From NCBI GenBank assembly GCA_003212555.1, contig QCPK01000002.1, positions 1-64,000 on the forward strand: a stretch of 64,000 nt of DNA. The letters are read 5' to 3'. The notes beneath the pieces are model-generated. The model ran no database searches, was not told the origin of the DNA, and was given only the letters and a program-made list of their open reading frames with translations. The stretch is from Prochlorococcus sp. AG-436-K22 (GTDB lineage Bacteria; Cyanobacteriota; Cyanobacteriia; PCC-6307; Cyanobiaceae). The translations under genes were made by a program, and so were the position numbers. Positions 53,254-63,570 of the stretch are shown piece after piece (within the stretch, counting starts at the first letter, position 1; each line of letters opens with the position of its first letter).

Positions 53254-54642
53254 CTACATAGTAACAAATTCTTCTGCAATTGTTGGGTGTAAGGCCATTG
53301 TTTTGTCAAAGTCTGATTTCTTTGCACCCATTTTAATAGCAATTGATGCCATCTGAATAATCTCAGAAGAATCATCTCCTAGCATGTGGCAGCCAAGAAC
53401 TAATCCTGATTTACGTTGAACAACTAATTTCAATAGACATTTTTCTTCTGAGCTAGTTAGCATTTTCGACATAGGTCTAAATCTTGCTTTATAGATAGAA
53501 ATATTGCCCTCACCGTACTTATCTAAAGCTTCTTCTTCTGCAAGCCCAACGCAAGCAATCTCAGGTTGAGAGAACACTGCCTTAGGGATAAATTCATAAT
53601 CAACAAATCTATTCTTATTATTAAAAAGATTATCAGCAAAGACTCTACCTTCTTCAATGGCTACAGGTGTAAGGTTCACCCTGTCAGTAACATCACCGAC
53701 TGCAAAAATATTAGAAATATTTGTCTGATTTCTTGTATCTACTACAATCCGATTCTGAATAGTTTGTAAGCCAATTGAATCAAGATTAAGTCCCTTAAGG
53801 AATGGCTCTCTTCCAGTCGCAAAAATAACGGCTCCGCAATTATAGTCAAAACCATGCTTGTCGGTTAAGACCAGATCTCCAATTTGACCTTCTACAGAAA
53901 CGATTTGTTTAGAAAATTGAAGATCTATTCCTCTAGAAATCATAGATTTTTTTAATTCCGAGGAAAGCTCTTTATCAAAGCCTTTTAATAAGCTGCTACC
54001 TCTAACCAGTTGTGTTACAGCAATACCCAATCCATTCAAAATACATGAAAATTCGCAAGCAATAAAACCGGCCCCAATCACAACAACCTTTTCAGGAAAA
54101 CTTTTCTGCAAAAATACATCATCACTTACCCAACCTAAAGAAGCTCCTGGAATATTGGGTCTAAAGGGGCGCCCTCCAACAGCAATCAAAATATTTTTAG
54201 CCTCAAGTTTGATGGGTGAGCTGAAGTCAGAAGTTCTAACTCCTACTGAATTTAAACCAGCAAAGTATCCCCAACCTCTTATAAGTTCGACATTCGCTTT
54301 CTCAAGCAAGTCCATATGTAATTTATTTAATCGATTAACTTCCTTTCGAACATTCTCAAATAAAGTCCCTGGATTTATTCTTATCGCATTTAGCTCTATT
54401 CCAAACCTTGAGGCATTTCTAACATTTTCAACATGCTTAGATCCATACACCAACAATTTCTTAGGGACACAGCCTCTAATAACACATGTGCCTCCTACAC
54501 GATCACCTTCTATAATGGCAACTCTAGCTCCATATCTTGCGGCTCTTTTAGCTGCAGCAAGCCCTCCCGAGCCAGCACCTAATACAATCAAATCAAAAGA
54601 ATGGTTCTTCAAAATAAACCTCCTACTGAGCCTTTTAATCAT
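53254..54642 (-). CDS. gor: glutathione-disulfide reductase
   Basis: A class I pyridine-nucleotide disulfide oxidoreductase. FAD site LIVLGAGSGGLAAAKRAARY, redox pair GGTCVIRGCVPKKLLV, NAD(P) site VVIGAGFIACEFSCIL, FAVGDVTDRVNLTPVA and C-terminal His-Glu MALHPTIAEEF. The GTCVIRGCVPKK form is that of glutathione reductases. The track start at 54678 overlaps the divergent GST gene; ATG 54642 avoids this. Confidence 0.92.
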   Translation of the reverse strand: MIKRLSRRFILKNHSFDLIVLGAGSGGLAAAKRAARYGARVAIIEGDRVGGTCVIRGCVPKKLLVYGSKHVENVRNASRFGIELNAIRINPGTLFENVRKEVNRLNKLHMDLLEKANVELIRGWGYFAGLNSVGVRTSDFSSPIKLEAKNILIAVGGRPFRPNIPGASLGWVSDDVFLQKSFPEKVVVIGAGFIACEFSCILNGLGIAVTQLVRGSSLLKGFDKELSSELKKSMISRGIDLQFSKQIVSVEGQIGDLVLTDKHGFDYNCGAVIFATGREPFLKGLNLDSIGLQTIQNRIVVDTRNQTNISNIFAVGDVTDRVNLTPVAIEEGRVFADNLFNNKNRFVDYEFIPKAVFSQPEIACVGLAEEEALDKYGEGNISIYKARFRPMSKMLTSSEEKCLLKLVVQRKSGLVLGCHMLGDDSSEIIQMASIAIKMGAKKSDFDKTMALHPTIAEEFVTM

Positions 54643-54656
54643 TCTCCTACTAATCC

Positions 54657-55904
54657 ATGAAAGAAGCCACACAAGCAATGAGCTGGGAAGAACTTGAAAA
54701 TCTTACAGACAAAGATGAAGACTTAATTAATGGTCCAAACAACTCATATGCATTATTAAGACTATTTGGTCAAGACATCTCTTCGATAAGGGTAACCTTT
54801 TATAGAGATAAGCATGCTTGGTGTCCATACTGTCAAAAGATATGGCTATGGCTTGAATGGAAGAGAATCCCTTATGAAGTAAAAAAAGCAACGATGAGAT
54901 GCTATGGGAAAAAAGAACCTTGGTACTTACAAAAAGTGCCTTCTGGTATTTTTCCTGCAATAGAGATAGACAACAAACTTATAACTGAGAGTGATCAAAT
55001 TCTTTTAAAACTTGAAAAGGTTTTCGGTACTTTAGGAATGCCACTTGAGAAGCCAGAGATTCTTGACTTGCGTAATTTAGAAAGACAGTTATTTAGAGCT
55101 TGGTGCATCTGGTTATGTAGTCCATCTTTCAGCAAAGGGCAGGCAGTAAGAAAAGAAGAACAATTCAAATTAATAGCGCAAGAAGTAGATGATCGGCTAT
55201 CAAAAACAACTTCCAAATGGCTCGACCCTTCCATTAAAAATTCACCAAAATCATTTCCAGGTAGTGTCGATGTCGTTTTCATCCCATATTTAGAAAGGAT
55301 GAATGCTTCTTTGTCATACTACAAAGGTTTTGAGTTAAGAAAAGAATTCTCAAATATTGACAACTGGTTTAAAGCACTTGAACTACTTGATGAATATCGA
55401 GGTACACAAGGAGATTTTCATACTCATGCTCATGACTTACCGCCTCAGATGGGAGGGTGCTGGCCAGATAACAATAAAAATCAAAAATTACTATCGCATC
55501 AAATCGACATCGGGTATGGGCTCGGCGAAAAAGAAACAACCTACCAATCAAGCAAAGCTGATAACCCCTCCAGAATTGCATTAAAGAGGGTTTTGAAACA
55601 TCGTGATCAAATTAAAAAGGTTAATCCTTTAGATGATGAATTATTTGATCAACCCTTAAGAGCAGCTCTTAGCAAAATGATTTATAAGCAAGATTTCACT
55701 CCAACCAAAGGAAGTGCGATGGGGCTAAGATATTTGAAAGATAGAGTGTCAGTCCCAAGAGACATGCCCCTACTTGCTGCAAGAGCGTTTAGGAAAGCAT
55801 TAGAAGAGACTGCTCAAATTGATGGGCCTACTCAGGGACCATCAATTCCAATTAAAAACCGTTTCGATCAAAATCCTATTAATTTTTCAAGGCAAAGTCA
55901 ATAA
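54657..55904 (+). CDS. glutathione S-transferase family protein
   Basis: A 415-residue protein. The thioredoxin-like GST N-terminus has a YRDKHAWCPYCQKIWLWLEW redox/catalytic region and VPSGIFPAIEIDNKLITESD, the cis-proline and Ser/Glu binding site. The helical GST C-domain follows to about residue 250, then a 160-residue extension typical of a long cyanobacterial form. It is divergent from gor with only 14 bases between starts, so the two glutathione genes share a promoter region. Confidence 0.88.
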   Translation: MKEATQAMSWEELENLTDKDEDLINGPNNSYALLRLFGQDISSIRVTFYRDKHAWCPYCQKIWLWLEWKRIPYEVKKATMRCYGKKEPWYLQKVPSGIFPAIEIDNKLITESDQILLKLEKVFGTLGMPLEKPEILDLRNLERQLFRAWCIWLCSPSFSKGQAVRKEEQFKLIAQEVDDRLSKTTSKWLDPSIKNSPKSFPGSVDVVFIPYLERMNASLSYYKGFELRKEFSNIDNWFKALELLDEYRGTQGDFHTHAHDLPPQMGGCWPDNNKNQKLLSHQIDIGYGLGEKETTYQSSKADNPSRIALKRVLKHRDQIKKVNPLDDELFDQPLRAALSKMIYKQDFTPTKGSAMGLRYLKDRVSVPRDMPLLAARAFRKALEETAQIDGPTQGPSIPIKNRFDQNPINFSRQSQ

Positions 55905-55919
55905 GGATGTCCAACTTAA

Positions 55920-57311
55920 TCAAAGCTTGCTTCGGGAATCTATCTGCAATAAATCTCTTATTTTCTGTACCTGACTAGCCAATTGAGGATCACTAGATAA
56001 CTTCTTCTCGATCTGTTCGATAGCATACATCACAGTCGTATGATCTTTTCCCCCAAAAGCATCGCCTATTCGAGGCAAGCTAAGATTAGTTCCTTGACGC
56101 ATTAGATACATACCTACCTGTCTTGCTTGACTAACAGGCCTACGTCTACTTGCACTCTTCATCTCATCTGAAGTTACCTGAAAAACCTCAGAAACTTTCT
56201 CTAATACTTGTCTAGGGGTAACTTCAACCCCCTGGCCATTCGGGTCTAACATTGGAGCTATGGACTCAACTGTCATAGGAAGCCCGGTAATAGAAGCAAA
56301 GGCAATGGCCCTAGTTAGGGCTCCTTCTAACTCACGAATATTTGAGGTGAATCGTCCGGCGATGAAATGGATTAGATCTCGAGGTAGCCCAACTCTTTCT
56401 TGCTCAGCCTTCTTCTGTAAGATAGCCATTCTAGTTTCCAAATCAGGAGCTTGGATGTCCGCAATCAATCCCATTGAGAATCTAGACATCAAACGTTCCT
56501 GAAGACGAGGTATCTGACTAGGCGGACGATCGCTAGCAAGAACAATTTGACTACCTGCATCATGCAAAGCATTAAAAGTATGAAAAAATTCTTCCTGGGT
56601 ATACTCTTTACCTTCAAGGAACTGAATATCATCTACAAGTATTAAATCTGCAGCTCTGTATTTATCTCGAAAAGATTGCATGCGGTCTTGCCTAATAGCA
56701 AGAATCAAATCATTCGTAAAAGTTTCGGTTGAAACATAAGAGACTTTCGCAGCAGGATCAATCTCCATTCGGTAATGGCCTATTGCCTGCATTAAATGGG
56801 TTTTACCAAGCCCTACTCCGCCACATATAAACAAAGGGTTAAATTCACGTCCTGGGGACTCTGCTACAGCCATCGCAGCGGCATGGGCCATACGACTATT
56901 AGGGCCAACAACAAATCTATTGAAAACATACCTCAAGTTCAGTAATGGGCTTGATTTCTTAGAAAGATTCAAAGATTCATTACCTAATCTCTTTACAGGA
57001 GAATCAGAAGGAGCAGTAGAGGAACTTTTCGAACTAGAAGAAGTAGAAGAAGAATCAGAGACTTCTGATTCTTCTTTTACTTTTACATTTACAGTTACAG
57101 GTTCTCCAAAAATCTCTTCAGCTGTTTCTTGAATTGTTTGTGAGTAATTATTTCTCAACCAAGCACTGGAAAAACTATTAGGCGCAATTAAAGTGAGCTC
57201 ACCATTTTCGAAGCTACTGAATTGAGTTGGGCGTATCCATGTTTCATATGAAGGCTTGCTTAAATTCTTCTTTAACGAACTCTGTACTTTTCCCCATGAC
57301 TCTTCACGCAT
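55920..57311 (-). CDS. dnaA: chromosomal replication initiator DnaA
   Basis: A 463-residue AAA+ protein: N-terminal domain I ([20 protein letters not shown]), Ser-rich linker, Walker [17 protein letters not shown], Walker [13 protein letters not shown], box [20 protein letters not shown] and the DNA-binding signature [20 protein letters not shown]. It binds DnaA boxes and opens the origin. I see no cluster of TTATCCACA boxes in the 294 bases upstream, so the origin is not shown here. Confidence 0.98.
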   Translation of the reverse strand: MREESWGKVQSSLKKNLSKPSYETWIRPTQFSSFENGELTLIAPNSFSSAWLRNNYSQTIQETAEEIFGEPVTVNVKVKEESEVSDSSSTSSSSKSSSTAPSDSPVKRLGNESLNLSKKSSPLLNLRYVFNRFVVGPNSRMAHAAAMAVAESPGREFNPLFICGGVGLGKTHLMQAIGHYRMEIDPAAKVSYVSTETFTNDLILAIRQDRMQSFRDKYRAADLILVDDIQFLEGKEYTQEEFFHTFNALHDAGSQIVLASDRPPSQIPRLQERLMSRFSMGLIADIQAPDLETRMAILQKKAEQERVGLPRDLIHFIAGRFTSNIRELEGALTRAIAFASITGLPMTVESIAPMLDPNGQGVEVTPRQVLEKVSEVFQVTSDEMKSASRRRPVSQARQVGMYLMRQGTNLSLPRIGDAFGGKDHTTVMYAIEQIEKKLSSDPQLASQVQKIRDLLQIDSRSKL

Positions 57312-57605
57312 TAGTCCAGATTCTCCTAATTAGAGGCTGAATCTAAACGTGGTTATCAAATTAGGCATTGAAAAATCAGAAAACCAGGTTTTTCTTGACA
57401 CAAATAATGTCCTTAAGACAAGAGCTAGCAAAGGAATGAGAACAAACGAGACAAGAAGACCTGTTAAAGAAGCTTATTAAAGCGATGCAGGATGCAACCA
57501 AAAATACTCTAAGTAACCTAAATAATCACAAAACCAATCACAGTTTTTGCGACAGGTCCACGTCCAAACAGCCAATCTCTAAAAAAGATCAAGTAAAACT
57601 ATGTC

Positions 57606-58247
57606 ATGAGCAAGCCTCTACTAATCTTAATGACTCGTTGGCCAGCACCAACTAGATGCAAAAAACGTCTTTCTCAAGATATAGGTGCATCTAGAGCTGC
57701 TGCAATACAAAGAAAGTTAATTTTGCACACAATAGCTGTAGCAAAAAGTCTTCGGGAGAAGGGCTACCTTGAAATACGATTGGCTGTAGAAGGAATTGGG
57801 AGTAAAAAAATTTCACGGTGGGCACGCTCTTATGGAATAACCCAGGTCGAGTATCAAGGCAAAGGAAGCCTTGGAGTAAAAATGAAGCGACAGCTCGTTT
57901 TAGCTCAACGAAAAAGAAACTTAAGCACGAAAAACAATAGAGAAATTATTTTTATAGGAACAGATGTTCCAGATCTATGCAAAGATGACATTATCTCTGC
58001 CATAAGTTATCTAACTAGAAACGAAATAGTAATTGGTCCTGCAGTGGATGGGGGGTATTGGCTAATAGGCTTTTCGAAAAATATTCTCTGCCCAGTTGTT
58101 TCTTGGCCTTTTGCGGGCATAAAATGGGGTTCAAACTCGGTCTTAAAGGAGACTCTTAGGAAGGCTAAAGTAGAAAGAGTTAAATATGAATTAATACACA
58201 AAAAATCTGATATAGATAGGTTGTCAGATTTAGGATCCTGGTGCTAG
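57606..58247 (+). CDS. DUF2064 / TIGR04282-type nucleotidyl- or glycosyltransferase-like protein
   Basis: A 213-residue GT-A-like protein: LLILMTRWPAPTRCKKRLSQ, then IIFIGTDVPDLCKDDIISAI with the DxD-like GTDVPDL, and IGPAVDGGYWLIGFSK. The family usually pairs with the next gene's family in loci for arsenosugar or related lipids. Reaction unproven. Overlaps the next gene's upstream codons. Confidence 0.85.
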   Translation: MSKPLLILMTRWPAPTRCKKRLSQDIGASRAAAIQRKLILHTIAVAKSLREKGYLEIRLAVEGIGSKKISRWARSYGITQVEYQGKGSLGVKMKRQLVLAQRKRNLSTKNNREIIFIGTDVPDLCKDDIISAISYLTRNEIVIGPAVDGGYWLIGFSKNILCPVVSWPFAGIKWGSNSVLKETLRKAKVERVKYELIHKKSDIDRLSDLGSWC

Positions 58248-58264
58248 TAAAGCTTAACAATAAA

Positions 58265-58957
58265 ATGCTTAGTGTTATTATACCTACAATAAACGAAGCA
58301 GAAAGACTTCCTCTTCTATTAGCAGATATTAATTACTACCCCAATCAACTCGAGTTAATAATTAGTGATTTCGAAAGTTCAGATCTAACTGAATTAATTG
58401 CAAAAATAGGAGGTGCAAAAATAATTCATAATGAAACAAAGGGCAGGGGGCACCAACTGCACAACGGAGCCAATAAGGCATTAGGAGAATGGCTCCTATT
58501 CTTACATGCAGACTCCAGGCTAGATGCTCATTGGGGTTGGAAGGTAAATCAAATAATCAAAGAGGATTGCAACAAATCATATGCATGGTTCTTTGATTTT
58601 AAAATTGACAAAGACGGTTTCAGCTGGTTTTTACTTGAGTTAGCTGTATTTATTAGAAGTTATATTTTGCAAAGGCCTTATGGAGACCAGGGTCTTCTAA
58701 TCAGCAAAAGTTTATATTTCCAGATGGGAGGCTATAAACAAATCCCTATTATGGAAGACATTGATCTAAGCATTCGCCTCAGTCAAAAAACAAAAATGAA
58801 GAGAATAGGATCAGGCATGGAAACAAGTAGTAGAAGATATTCAAGAAGCAATATAATTAAAAATGCAATCAAGAATACCAATTTAATAACCAGCTGGAAG
58901 CAAGGGGAAAATCCAACTGTATTAGTAGAAAGATATTATTCAGATCAAAAAAGTTAG
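58265..58957 (+). CDS. family 2 glycosyltransferase (TIGR04283 type)
   Basis: About 230 residues with a GT2 fold: MLSVIIPTINEAERLPLLLA, the ELIISDFESSD strand, KGRGHQLHNGANKALGEWLL, FLHADSRLD (DxD site) and GGYKQIPIMEDIDLSIRLSQ. It is the usual partner of the preceding DUF2064 gene. Start: ATG 58265 begins the family directly; a GTG at 58241 overlaps the upstream stop and is also possible. Confidence 0.88.
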   Translation: MLSVIIPTINEAERLPLLLADINYYPNQLELIISDFESSDLTELIAKIGGAKIIHNETKGRGHQLHNGANKALGEWLLFLHADSRLDAHWGWKVNQIIKEDCNKSYAWFFDFKIDKDGFSWFLLELAVFIRSYILQRPYGDQGLLISKSLYFQMGGYKQIPIMEDIDLSIRLSQKTKMKRIGSGMETSSRRYSRSNIIKNAIKNTNLITSWKQGENPTVLVERYYSDQKS

Positions 58958-58969
58958 CAATAACTAAAA

Positions 58970-59512
58970 CTAATTGGCATACCAAAATGCACACCTATAC
59001 CCCTTCGGCTCAAGAACCCATCCCTGACTCTTATAAAAACTTACAACTCCTGGATCAGCAAAAAGGACTACTCTTTGAATATTCATTTCTTTAAGACTTT
59101 GAAGGACATAGGCCATCAATTCTTTACCTAAACCAAAACCTTGATAAACCGGATGAATAGCAACATCCCAGACTGTTGCATGAAGAACACCATCGCCTGT
59201 ACATCTGGCAAAGCCTACTAAACGAGGAAATCTTGAATCATGTTGCCATAGACCAACTTTAAGCAAGCTATTATCCAAGGCTTTTTGCACTCTCCTCATT
59301 GGTCTTCTACTCCAACCCACAGATTGCAGCAACTGTTCAAGTTCAATCAAATCAAGAGGTTTAGACTGACTAAAGACAAACTTAAACTTGTCCGACTTAG
59401 AAAGACATTCACGGGATTCTGCTCCATAGATCTCTTTAAAATCATTAAAAGGTTGACGATTATTCGTCCAACCCATGAGGTCTATTTTCCCTTGTACCAC
59501 TTTTCTAATCAT
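58970..59512 (-). CDS. GNAT N-acetyltransferase
   Basis: A 180-residue protein. The GNAT core is at residues 75-180: LVGFARCTGDGVLHATVWDV, AIHPVYQGFGLGKELMAYVL (acetyl-CoA Q/R-x-x-G-x-G/A loop) and VVLFADPGVVSFYKSQGWVL. Substrate unknown; the N-terminal 70 residues are an extension seen in cyanobacterial members. Confidence 0.88.
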   Translation of the reverse strand: MIRKVVQGKIDLMGWTNNRQPFNDFKEIYGAESRECLSKSDKFKFVFSQSKPLDLIELEQLLQSVGWSRRPMRRVQKALDNSLLKVGLWQHDSRFPRLVGFARCTGDGVLHATVWDVAIHPVYQGFGLGKELMAYVLQSLKEMNIQRVVLFADPGVVSFYKSQGWVLEPKGYRCAFWYAN

Positions 59513-59531
59513 TGATTAGTAGCCTCTCCAA

Positions 59532-61325
59532 TCAAAATTTGGCAAGTCCTTGTTCCTGCAACTTTGCCAACTGGGCATACAATCCCCCTTGAGAAACAAG
59601 GTCTTGATGATTCCCTTGTTCAATAAGCTTTCCTTTCTTCATTACTAAAATACGATCTGATGATTCAATTGTCGCAAGGCGGTGAGCAATAACCAAAGCT
59701 GTTCTTTTCTCAAGTAATCTATCCAAATCTCGTTGCAAGGTTGCCTCAGTAGAAGGATCCATAAATGCTGTTGCTTCATCCATTATCAAGATTTTTGGGC
59801 TACGAATAGCTACTCGAGCAACAGAGAGCAACTGTCTCTCTCCAGAAGAAATATTGCTACCTCTTTCTCTTAACGTAGTTTTTAAACCATTTGGGAACCT
59901 ATTCAACAATGCTCCTAAACCTAAATTATTACATATTTGAGCCAATCGCTCATCTGTAATAGACGAATCCAATCTAAGATTATCTGCTACGTTTCCACTA
60001 AATAAAAAAGTATCTTGCAAAACTACGCCTATTTGTTTTCTTAAATCAGACAAAGGTATGTCCTTTATATCAACTCCATCAATAAGTATCCTTCCCTCTT
60101 GAGGCTCGTATAACCTACACAATAATCTTATTAATGTTGTTTTTCCAGAACCGGTTGGACCGACAAGTGCGATATGTTCTCCGGGGGAAATCCTAAAACT
60201 AAGATCACTAATAATCTGATCATCGGGTCTATAATGAAAGCTAACATTTTCAAAAACCACTTCACCAAGAGAAGATTTTTTTGAATTTTTTAAGCTTATA
60301 TTTTCCTGAACTCCCTTGATATCTAATATCTCTATATCTTCTTCTAATAATTCACCAATTCTTTCAACTGCAGTCAAACCACCTTGTATTTGAGTAAATC
60401 TTTCTGCTAACTGTCGCAAAGGCTCAAAAAGTCTCTGAGAATAAAGAATAAATGCTGTCAATGTCCCCAGCCCCATAGAACCAGCTGTAACCAACCATCC
60501 ACCCAAAGCAATTACTAATGCAACTACTGCCAAAGAAACCCATTCAATAAAAGCAGATATGCTGCTGTCATAGAAGATAATACTATTCACGGCATTTCGA
60601 TAGGCAATACCAGTTTGATTAAAACGCCTGGCATTTACACCTTGTCTTCTAAACATCTGAACAACCTCAATGCCTTGTAGATTTTCTTGAAAATCAGCAT
60701 TAAGTTCAGAGAGCTCTTCTCGAACTCGATAATTAGATCTTCTATACCTCTTCTGTAACCAAAGAATAAAAAGAGTTACTGGTACTTGTGTAGTTAAAAG
60801 TAATAATCCTAATTTCCAATCAATTAAAAGCATTGTAATTGAAATTACAATCAAAGTTACAACATCTGCCAGGACTCCAACGGCTCCACTTCCAAAGACT
60901 TCTGAAAGTGCATCCACATCACTTGTTAGCCTTGTAAGCAATTTACCTACAGGCATTGAATCGTGATACCTCAATGAGAGATTAATTGCATGAGAAAATA
61001 AATCCTTCCTGATTCGAGCAGTTAAGCTTTGACCAACTGATTGAATGTTATATGACTGAAATCCCTGGAGTGCTAGACGAATAAGTACAGAAATTAATAA
61101 CAGAGTTATCAGAATTCTAATTGCATATTGCGTAGGGAGCGCACTCAGCCATGAAAAAGCAATTTCACCCTTTAAAACGCTAATAGCTTGTCCAACTAAC
61201 AAAGGCTGAATCGCACCAGCAAAAGAAAGCGGAAGGAGTAAGAATAAAATTACTAATAGTCGTTTTCTGTCCTTCTGAAGGTAACGACCAAGTCGTCTGA
61301 CTCGTTGTAAATCCTGAAATGCCAT
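59532..61325 (-). CDS. ABC exporter, fused membrane and ATPase domains (MsbA-like)
   Basis: A 597-residue half-transporter. Six membrane helices lie in residues 20-310, with the GQSLTARIRKDLFSHAINLS coupling segment. In the ATPase domain are Walker A LVGPTGSGKTTLIRLLCRLY, signature NISSGERQLLSVARVAIRSP (SSGER instead of LSGGQ), Walker B KILIMDEATAFMDPSTE and the H-loop LVIAHRLATI. It would work as a homodimer or paired dimer exporting lipid or drug-like substrates. Confidence 0.93.
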   Translation of the reverse strand: MAFQDLQRVRRLGRYLQKDRKRLLVILFLLLPLSFAGAIQPLLVGQAISVLKGEIAFSWLSALPTQYAIRILITLLLISVLIRLALQGFQSYNIQSVGQSLTARIRKDLFSHAINLSLRYHDSMPVGKLLTRLTSDVDALSEVFGSGAVGVLADVVTLIVISITMLLIDWKLGLLLLTTQVPVTLFILWLQKRYRRSNYRVREELSELNADFQENLQGIEVVQMFRRQGVNARRFNQTGIAYRNAVNSIIFYDSSISAFIEWVSLAVVALVIALGGWLVTAGSMGLGTLTAFILYSQRLFEPLRQLAERFTQIQGGLTAVERIGELLEEDIEILDIKGVQENISLKNSKKSSLGEVVFENVSFHYRPDDQIISDLSFRISPGEHIALVGPTGSGKTTLIRLLCRLYEPQEGRILIDGVDIKDIPLSDLRKQIGVVLQDTFLFSGNVADNLRLDSSITDERLAQICNNLGLGALLNRFPNGLKTTLRERGSNISSGERQLLSVARVAIRSPKILIMDEATAFMDPSTEATLQRDLDRLLEKRTALVIAHRLATIESSDRILVMKKGKLIEQGNHQDLVSQGGLYAQLAKLQEQGLAKF

Positions 61326-61329
61326 TTAT

Positions 61330-61977
61330 TTATAAGCAGGAACTATCAGACTGAGATTGAATAGTATCAACAATTTGCTGAAGCTTTCCATTGTCTAATC
61401 TTAAAGAAAGTGGGTGAGCAATTAATCGAGCGGTTGAATAGAAAAGTTGATCAATCTCAACCAATCCATTTTCACGAAGTGTGCGTCCAGTAGCGACAAG
61501 GTCAACAATCGCCTCTGCAATTCCAGTTAACGGTCCAAGTTCAACTGAACCTGTCAAATGAACTAATTCAACTGGTAGATCAATTCCTTCAAAAAAACGT
61601 CTTGCACAATTAGTAAACTTACTTGCTACTCGACAGTGAGGCGGCAGTTCTACTGCACTCTTATAGCCACTTGTTGATTTTACTGCCACCGACATACGGC
61701 AGCCCCCAAAACCAAGGTCAACCAAGTTCCCAACTTGCATTTGCTTTTCTCTAAGGACATCGAAGCCTACAATTCCCAAGTGAGCCTGCCCATAAGCAAC
61801 ATACACAGGTACATCCCCATTCCTTACTAGAAGAGCCTTGGCTCGACCACATACGGAAGGAACCATTAAAAGACGATTAGAAGGTTCCAACACTGCTGAA
61901 AAATCTAAACCCGCTTTGGCAAATGTTGTAACAGAGTCTTTTAGTAAAGCCCCTTTTGCTAAGGCAACAGTAATCAT
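61330..61977 (-). CDS. hisG: ATP phosphoribosyltransferase, short form
   Basis: A 215-residue His[22 protein letters not shown], the substrate strand [14 protein letters not shown], and the PRPP site [20 protein letters not shown]. It lacks the C-terminal regulatory domain, so it needs HisZ (not in this window). First step of histidine synthesis. It starts 4 bases upstream of the ABC gene on the same strand. Confidence 0.95.
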   Translation of the reverse strand: MITVALAKGALLKDSVTTFAKAGLDFSAVLEPSNRLLMVPSVCGRAKALLVRNGDVPVYVAYGQAHLGIVGFDVLREKQMQVGNLVDLGFGGCRMSVAVKSTSGYKSAVELPPHCRVASKFTNCARRFFEGIDLPVELVHLTGSVELGPLTGIAEAIVDLVATGRTLRENGLVEIDQLFYSTARLIAHPLSLRLDNGKLQQIVDTIQSQSDSSCL

Positions 61978-62027
61978 GAGTCAATTAATCAACGTTTATT
62001 TTAACTATTCGAGCTACTTTTAAAGCT

Positions 62028-62789
62028 ATGGAACTAGAAAAAAAAGATTTCATAATTCATCCTATCCCTGTACTAAAAGACAACATCATATGGATCTGGG
62101 TAAAAGGGAATCAAGCTGTAGTTGTGGATCCTGCAATTTCACAACCTGTTATCAGTTGGTTGGAAGAAAATGAGCTGACACTTACCTCAGTATTACAAAC
62201 CCATCACCACCAAGATCATATAGGGGGAACGGAAGATCTTCTAAAAATCTGGCCATCTTCCTCAGTAATCGCTTCTAAAAGCGATCTCGATCGAATCCCC
62301 TTTCAAACTATCTCTGTCCTAGATAATGATGTTTTTGTTCTCTTAGAAGAAGAAATCAAAGTCTTAGAGGTGCCTGGGCATACAAAAAATCATGTCTCTT
62401 ACTATTTAGGAGGTTCCAAAATAAGCACAATGAACCCTGTTCTTTTTTCAGGGGATACATTGTTCGGGGGTGGATGTGGTCGATTGTTCGAAGGGACTCC
62501 CAATCAAATGTTTAATTCATTAAATCGATTAAAGGCTTTACCGAGTGAAACCAAAATTTACTGTGCTCATGAATATACAGAAGACAACTTGAAATGGGCA
62601 AAGTCAATTTATCCGGATGATCCTAAAATAATCTCAAGATTAAAGAAAGTTATAAAACAAAGGTCAAAAGGCTTGCAAAGCCTACCGAGTACTATTCTAG
62701 AAGAAAGAAAAAGTAATTTATTTTTTCTTTCTAAAAGCTCCTCGGAATTTGCAAAATTACGTTTACATAAAGACAACTGGACTAATTAA
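62028..62789 (+). CDS. gloB: hydroxyacylglutathione hydrolase (glyoxalase II)
   Basis: A 253-residue metallo-beta-lactamase-fold protein: the metal motif TH-x-H-x-D-H as LQTHHHQDHIGG, then VPGHTKNHVSYYL, SGDTLFGGGCGRLFEGTPNQ and CAHEYTEDNLKWA. These are glyoxalase II hallmarks. It hydrolyses lactoylglutathione to lactate and glutathione, fitting with gor and GST in the same region. Confidence 0.94.
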   Translation: MELEKKDFIIHPIPVLKDNIIWIWVKGNQAVVVDPAISQPVISWLEENELTLTSVLQTHHHQDHIGGTEDLLKIWPSSSVIASKSDLDRIPFQTISVLDNDVFVLLEEEIKVLEVPGHTKNHVSYYLGGSKISTMNPVLFSGDTLFGGGCGRLFEGTPNQMFNSLNRLKALPSETKIYCAHEYTEDNLKWAKSIYPDDPKIISRLKKVIKQRSKGLQSLPSTILEERKSNLFFLSKSSSEFAKLRLHKDNWTN

Positions 62790-62834
62790 GTAAGTATAAG
62801 AGATAAATTTATTTGTAATTTAATAGTTGCCCTT

Positions 62835-63233
62835 ATGAGTTCCTTGTCAATAAAAGCAATTGAATCAGGAGCAGCGCCTTCTCCTGTTGGCCCTTACAAC
62901 CAAGCGATTCTGGCAGCAGGATGGCTTTATTGCTCTGGGCAGATCGCACTTAATCCATCTACTGGGGAGATGGTTGGGGATGGAGATGTTGAAGAAGAAA
63001 CTCATCAAGTTCTTAAAAATCTTTTAGCAGTACTCAAGGCGGCAGACGCTGATGCTTCAAATATTGTTCGAACTACAATTTTTTTAGCAAATTTAAATGA
63101 CTTCAATAAAGTAAACAAAATTTATTCTGAGATTTTCAAAGATAAAGTTAGTCCTGCCAGAGCCTGCGTCGAGGTTTCTGCACTACCAAAAGGGGGACTT
63201 GTAGAGATTGATTGTGTCGCTTGGCTTGGTTAA
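62835..63233 (+). CDS. ridA: RidA family enamine/imine deaminase
   Basis: A 132-residue protein. SGAAPSPVGPYNQAILAAGW, then LYCSGQIALNPSTGEMVGDG, and the active-site arginine of KVSPARACVEVSALPKGGLV are standard for RidA (YjgF). It removes reactive 2-aminoacrylate. Confidence 0.95.
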   Translation: MSSLSIKAIESGAAPSPVGPYNQAILAAGWLYCSGQIALNPSTGEMVGDGDVEEETHQVLKNLLAVLKAADADASNIVRTTIFLANLNDFNKVNKIYSEIFKDKVSPARACVEVSALPKGGLVEIDCVAWLG

Positions 63234-63320
63234 TAAAGTCAGAAATCAATGGATATCTTACTTTTAATTTGCATGCCGGTCACATGATTGTCTAGATTAA
63301 GTCTTGACCTGCGACAAAAT

Positions 63321-63542
63321 ATGTCCGCAGCAAAGCTGACAATTGGCGAACTAGAGGCTGGCTATCCCCTCTATTGCAAAGCACTAAGGCGTCTCCTTCA
63401 ATTAGGGCGAACTCGCCAAGAAATTGAGCGAACCGTCTGTTGGAGCCATCTAGAAACACTTAATAGGTGCCTGCCAGGAAGGTATAAGGCGCCAGCATAT
63501 TTAATGGCTCTTATCAAAAGAGACATTTCAGAAGGCAAGTAA
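63321..63542 (+). CDS. DUF3136-like small protein
   Basis: The ATG at 63321 (MSAAKLTIGELEAGYPLYCK) gives 73 residues; the track starts 11 codons earlier. RRLLQLGRTRQEIERTVCWS and the C-terminal YKAPAYLMALIKRDI fit DUF3136 of marine picocyanobacteria. Function unknown. Confidence 0.75.
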   Translation: MSAAKLTIGELEAGYPLYCKALRRLLQLGRTRQEIERTVCWSHLETLNRCLPGRYKAPAYLMALIKRDISEGK

Positions 63543-63570
63543 TATTTAACTCAATCATAGAGAAGGCCTA

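Noticed and set aside
57312-57605. Replication origin next to dnaA
   Set aside because: No cluster of TTATCCACA-like boxes or AT-rich unwinding pattern was found; dnaA and the origin need not be adjacent in cyanobacteria.
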